From Kangiellaceae bacterium (GTDB lineage: Bacteria > Pseudomonadota > Gammaproteobacteria > Enterobacterales > Kangiellaceae): a stretch of DNA of 23,472 nt. The position numbers and the translations under genes were made by a program. Within the stretch, counting starts at the first letter, position 1, and every line of letters begins with the position of its first letter. The notes under the pieces are model-generated. The model was given only the letters and a program-made list of their open reading frames with translations, was not told the origin of the DNA and made no database searches. Shown one piece after another: positions 21,023 through 23,472 of this stretch. The stretch lies in NCBI GenBank assembly GCA_030590405.1, contig JAUUYO010000011.1:1-23472 (forward strand), given 5' to 3'.

Positions 21023-23472
21023 ATGGAAGAATTGGCCAACAACTCAAGTACGCTTGTGAATAATAGCTACCTACTTAGTGATAATTGGTCATTGATTAAA
21101 ACCAGTCCACAGCAATGTCGCTCACCTGATAAACTGAATGATATAAACGAACAAACATTTGAAACATCAATACCTGCTAGCGTCGCAAGTGCCGTTAATG
21201 GAATAGAACCTGCCTGCTGGAACCCACCATTTAATTATAATGACTTCGATTGGTGGTATTTGTACCAGATTAACTCTCTCGATAAACTGGCAGAAATCAA
21301 TAAAAACAATAAATTAAAACTTTGTTTCGATGGCTTGGCAACACTCTGTGAAGTTTGGCTAAACAATGAGCTTTTGTTAACCACTGACAATATGTTTCGC
21401 GGTTATTCCATCGAGTTAGCCAATGAATTAAAGCCAACAGATCAACTCGCGCTGGTATTTCGATCAACCACACATCATTTAAAACAAAAACGTGCTCGCC
21501 CTCGTTGGAAAACCAGGTTGGTAGAAAATCAGCAAATGCGTTGGTTACGCTGCACAGTCTTAGGCCAGGTCTCGGTTTGGACCCCTCCCATTCAAATAAT
21601 TGGTCCCTGGAAAAAAGTCTACCTTGAAGAGCTGAAAACTTTCGAAGTCAACCGCCTCCAGGTGCGTTCGAATGTCACCAATAATAACGCAGAGGTTTAT
21701 GTTTCAGCGGAACTAACTTCTCAATTTCCCAAGCAGGAAGTTATCGGAGCCTATTTAAAGATCGATCAGCAAAGCTATCCGTTAGAGGTAAACAAACAGG
21801 CGGATTTATTGACAATATTCGCTCGTCAAAAGCTCTCAAAAATAAAGTTTTGGTGGCCTCATACTCACGGTGAGCCACATTTATACAGGTACGAAATTTT
21901 CTTAGAAACCCGTGCAGGAAAACAGTTAATCAGTTCAGGACAGCTTGGTTTTAAATCCACTAAATTTAATCTTACCTCAGATAAAAGCCAACTATTAGTT
22001 AATAACCAACTCATATTCTGCCGAGGTACCTGTTGGACAGTTAGCGACTATTTATCGCTCAATACCAGTCGCGAAATTTTGACCCAACAATTAACACTTC
22101 TGCGCGATTCTGGATTAAACATGATTAGAGTCGGTGGAACAATGATTTATGAAAGTGATGACTTTTATGAACTTTGTGATCAACTGGGTATTTTAGTTTG
22201 GCAAGATTTTATGTTTGCCAGTATGGACTACCCTACCGAAGATGCCCTTTTTTTAGAAAATATCAAAATAGAGGTCAATCAACAACTTACGCGGCTCAGT
22301 AGACATCCAAGCATTAGTGTTTATTGTGGCAACACGGATGTACAAGCGCAAGCCGCCATGTATGGTATGCCTAAAGAGCTATGGAGCAATGAATTTTTTG
22401 ACCAATGGCTACCAGAAGCTTGTGTAGAACAACATCCGGGGATCCCTTATCTGCCTTCCTCCCCAACAGGAGGGGCTATGCCCTTTCATTTATCACAAGG
22501 CGTTAGTCATTATTGGGGGATCGGTGCGTATATGCATCCGACAAATGATCCAAACAAAACGCAAGTTTTGTTTGCCTCAGAAGGAATGGGGTTATCCCAC
22601 ATACCGGAGGATGAAACTATTCACGCAAGTATCGGCAAAACGACTTTATTTCCCTACGATAACGAATGGACAAAAAGAATTCCAAGAGATTTAGGCGCAG
22701 GATGGGATTTTGATGATATCCGCGATAAATATCTTGAGGAGCTATTCAAAGTTGATCCTGTTGTTCTAAGACGACAAGATATCAATAAGTATATTGAACT
22801 CTCTCGCGTTGTTACTGGAGAGGTCATCTCTCAAGTTTTTCAATATTGGCGGACTAGCAAAAGTCGCTGCCAAGGCGGGTTGATCTGGTTTAATCGTGAC
22901 TTCTGGCCCTGTGCAGGTTTTGGTCTAATCGATAGCAATAACCGGCCTAAAGCTGCTTACTATCAACTTAAACGGAGCTGGGCTAATGTAACTGCCATTA
23001 TACAAAACGAAAGCTTAGATGGAGCCAGTATTTCTGTTATAAATGAAAACAATCAAGCATTTACTGGCTCCCTGGAAATTGATTTAATCAAAAATGGTCA
23101 TATCTCGATTGCCAAAGCTCAGCAAGACATAAAGATTAGCGGTCATCAAAATCAAACACTAAGTGTTGATCAGCTGCTTGGGCATTTTTTGGATAGTGGA
23201 TATGCCTATAGATTTGGCATTTCACAGTTTGATGTCCTATGCTGCAAATTAATCAATCAAAATAACCAAGCGGTCTCTGAATCATTTATGTTTGCTGAGT
23301 CATTCGATTTACCGGTGTTAGACGATGCGATGATAATCGCCAACGCTGAGTATCTCGATGACAAAACATTAAAACTGGAGATAAAGTCTGATCGTTTTCT
23401 TCAGTTTGTCAGAATTTGCGTTAAAAACTATCTTGCAGATGATAACTATTTTCACTTGGCCCCTGAAAATAA
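21023..23472 (+). CDS. GH2 / beta-mannosidase-like protein, partial, altered acid/base site
   Basis: The frame is open for 816 codons to the end of the window, so the C-terminus is missing. The start is the ATG at 21023. The sugar-binding jelly-roll domain comes first (CFDGLATLCEVWLNN), then Ig-like domains, then a TIM-barrel with NMIRVGGTMIYESDDFYELCD, ILVWQDFMFASMDYP and LSRHPSISVYCGNTD. This is the beta-mannosidase order. The acid/base motif is normally W-x-G-N-N-E, but here it is Y-C-G-N-T-D (Asp439). The nucleophile-like Glu520 in ASEGMG remains. There is no signal peptide, so it should act in the cytosol, perhaps on a sugar conjugate of this pathway. Similar proteins are recalled beside DUF1839 and aa:CP ligases. 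Confidence 0.8.
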   Translation, partial: MEELANNSSTLVNNSYLLSDNWSLIKTSPQQCRSPDKLNDINEQTFETSIPASVASAVNGIEPACWNPPFNYNDFDWWYLYQINSLDKLAEINKNNKLKLCFDGLATLCEVWLNNELLLTTDNMFRGYSIELANELKPTDQLALVFRSTTHHLKQKRARPRWKTRLVENQQMRWLRCTVLGQVSVWTPPIQIIGPWKKVYLEELKTFEVNRLQVRSNVTNNNAEVYVSAELTSQFPKQEVIGAYLKIDQQSYPLEVNKQADLLTIFARQKLSKIKFWWPHTHGEPHLYRYEIFLETRAGKQLISSGQLGFKSTKFNLTSDKSQLLVNNQLIFCRGTCWTVSDYLSLNTSREILTQQLTLLRDSGLNMIRVGGTMIYESDDFYELCDQLGILVWQDFMFASMDYPTEDALFLENIKIEVNQQLTRLSRHPSISVYCGNTDVQAQAAMYGMPKELWSNEFFDQWLPEACVEQHPGIPYLPSSPTGGAMPFHLSQGVSHYWGIGAYMHPTNDPNKTQVLFASEGMGLSHIPEDETIHASIGKTTLFPYDNEWTKRIPRDLGAGWDFDDIRDKYLEELFKVDPVVLRRQDINKYIELSRVVTGEVISQVFQYWRTSKSRCQGGLIWFNRDFWPCAGFGLIDSNNRPKAAYYQLKRSWANVTAIIQNESLDGASISVINENNQAFTGSLEIDLIKNGHISIAKAQQDIKISGHQNQTLSVDQLLGHFLDSGYAYRFGISQFDVLCCKLINQNNQAVSESFMFAESFDLPVLDDAMIIANAEYLDDKTLKLEIKSDRFLQFVRICVKNYLADDNYFHLAPEN

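Noticed and set aside
1..23472. tRNA, rRNA, CRISPR arrays and insertion sequences
   Set aside because: I saw no tRNA or rRNA sequence, no regularly spaced repeat-spacer array and no transposase. The only tandem array is the 24-bp repeat, which has no spacers.

Overview
The window reads as chromosomal DNA of a low-GC, probably marine gammaproteobacterium. The evidence is a mutS-fdxA gene pair with a CinA/PncC-type gene beside it, a seven-iron ferredoxin of the Azotobacter FdI type, and an integron-cassette remnant of the kind common in marine gammaproteobacteria. I cannot name the genus from sequence alone.

Region 1 (1-3818) is housekeeping: the start of a lipoprotein gene, pncC, then mutS and fdxA as a tight pair. 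Region 2 (3819-6276) has a long imperfect inverted repeat and a secreted lipoprotein with three PKD/Ig-like repeats and a right-handed beta-helix, probably acting on or binding polysaccharide. Region 3 (6277 to about 9800) is a cluster of attC-like sites without an integrase (a CALIN). Its genes all lie on the minus strand, and it carries a Tse2/Tsi2-like toxin-antitoxin candidate, a SEC-C protein, an Mrr-type restriction nuclease, a two-pass membrane protein with a coiled coil, and two related tiny cassettes.

Region 4 (10200-23472, running off the end) is the most interesting part: a biosynthetic locus built on two free-standing carrier proteins, each with its own amino-acid loader and its own acyl-CoA-dehydrogenase-like enzyme. 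Module 1 is an NRPS-type adenylation enzyme, a carrier protein, a dehydrogenase and two alpha/beta-hydrolase-fold proteins that resemble the exosortase-A-associated hydrolases but lack a serine nucleophile. Module 2 is a carrier protein, a dehydrogenase lacking the usual catalytic glutamates, a truncated class II seryl-tRNA-synthetase homologue (amino acid:carrier protein ligase), a DUF1839 protein and a GH2/beta-mannosidase-like protein with an altered acid/base position. A third, larger acyl-CoA dehydrogenase lies on the opposite strand between the modules. Good sigma-70 promoters precede both modules.

My inference is that two amino acids are separately activated and modified while bound to carrier proteins, then joined or transferred to an acceptor, perhaps a sugar-containing one. 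The product is unknown.
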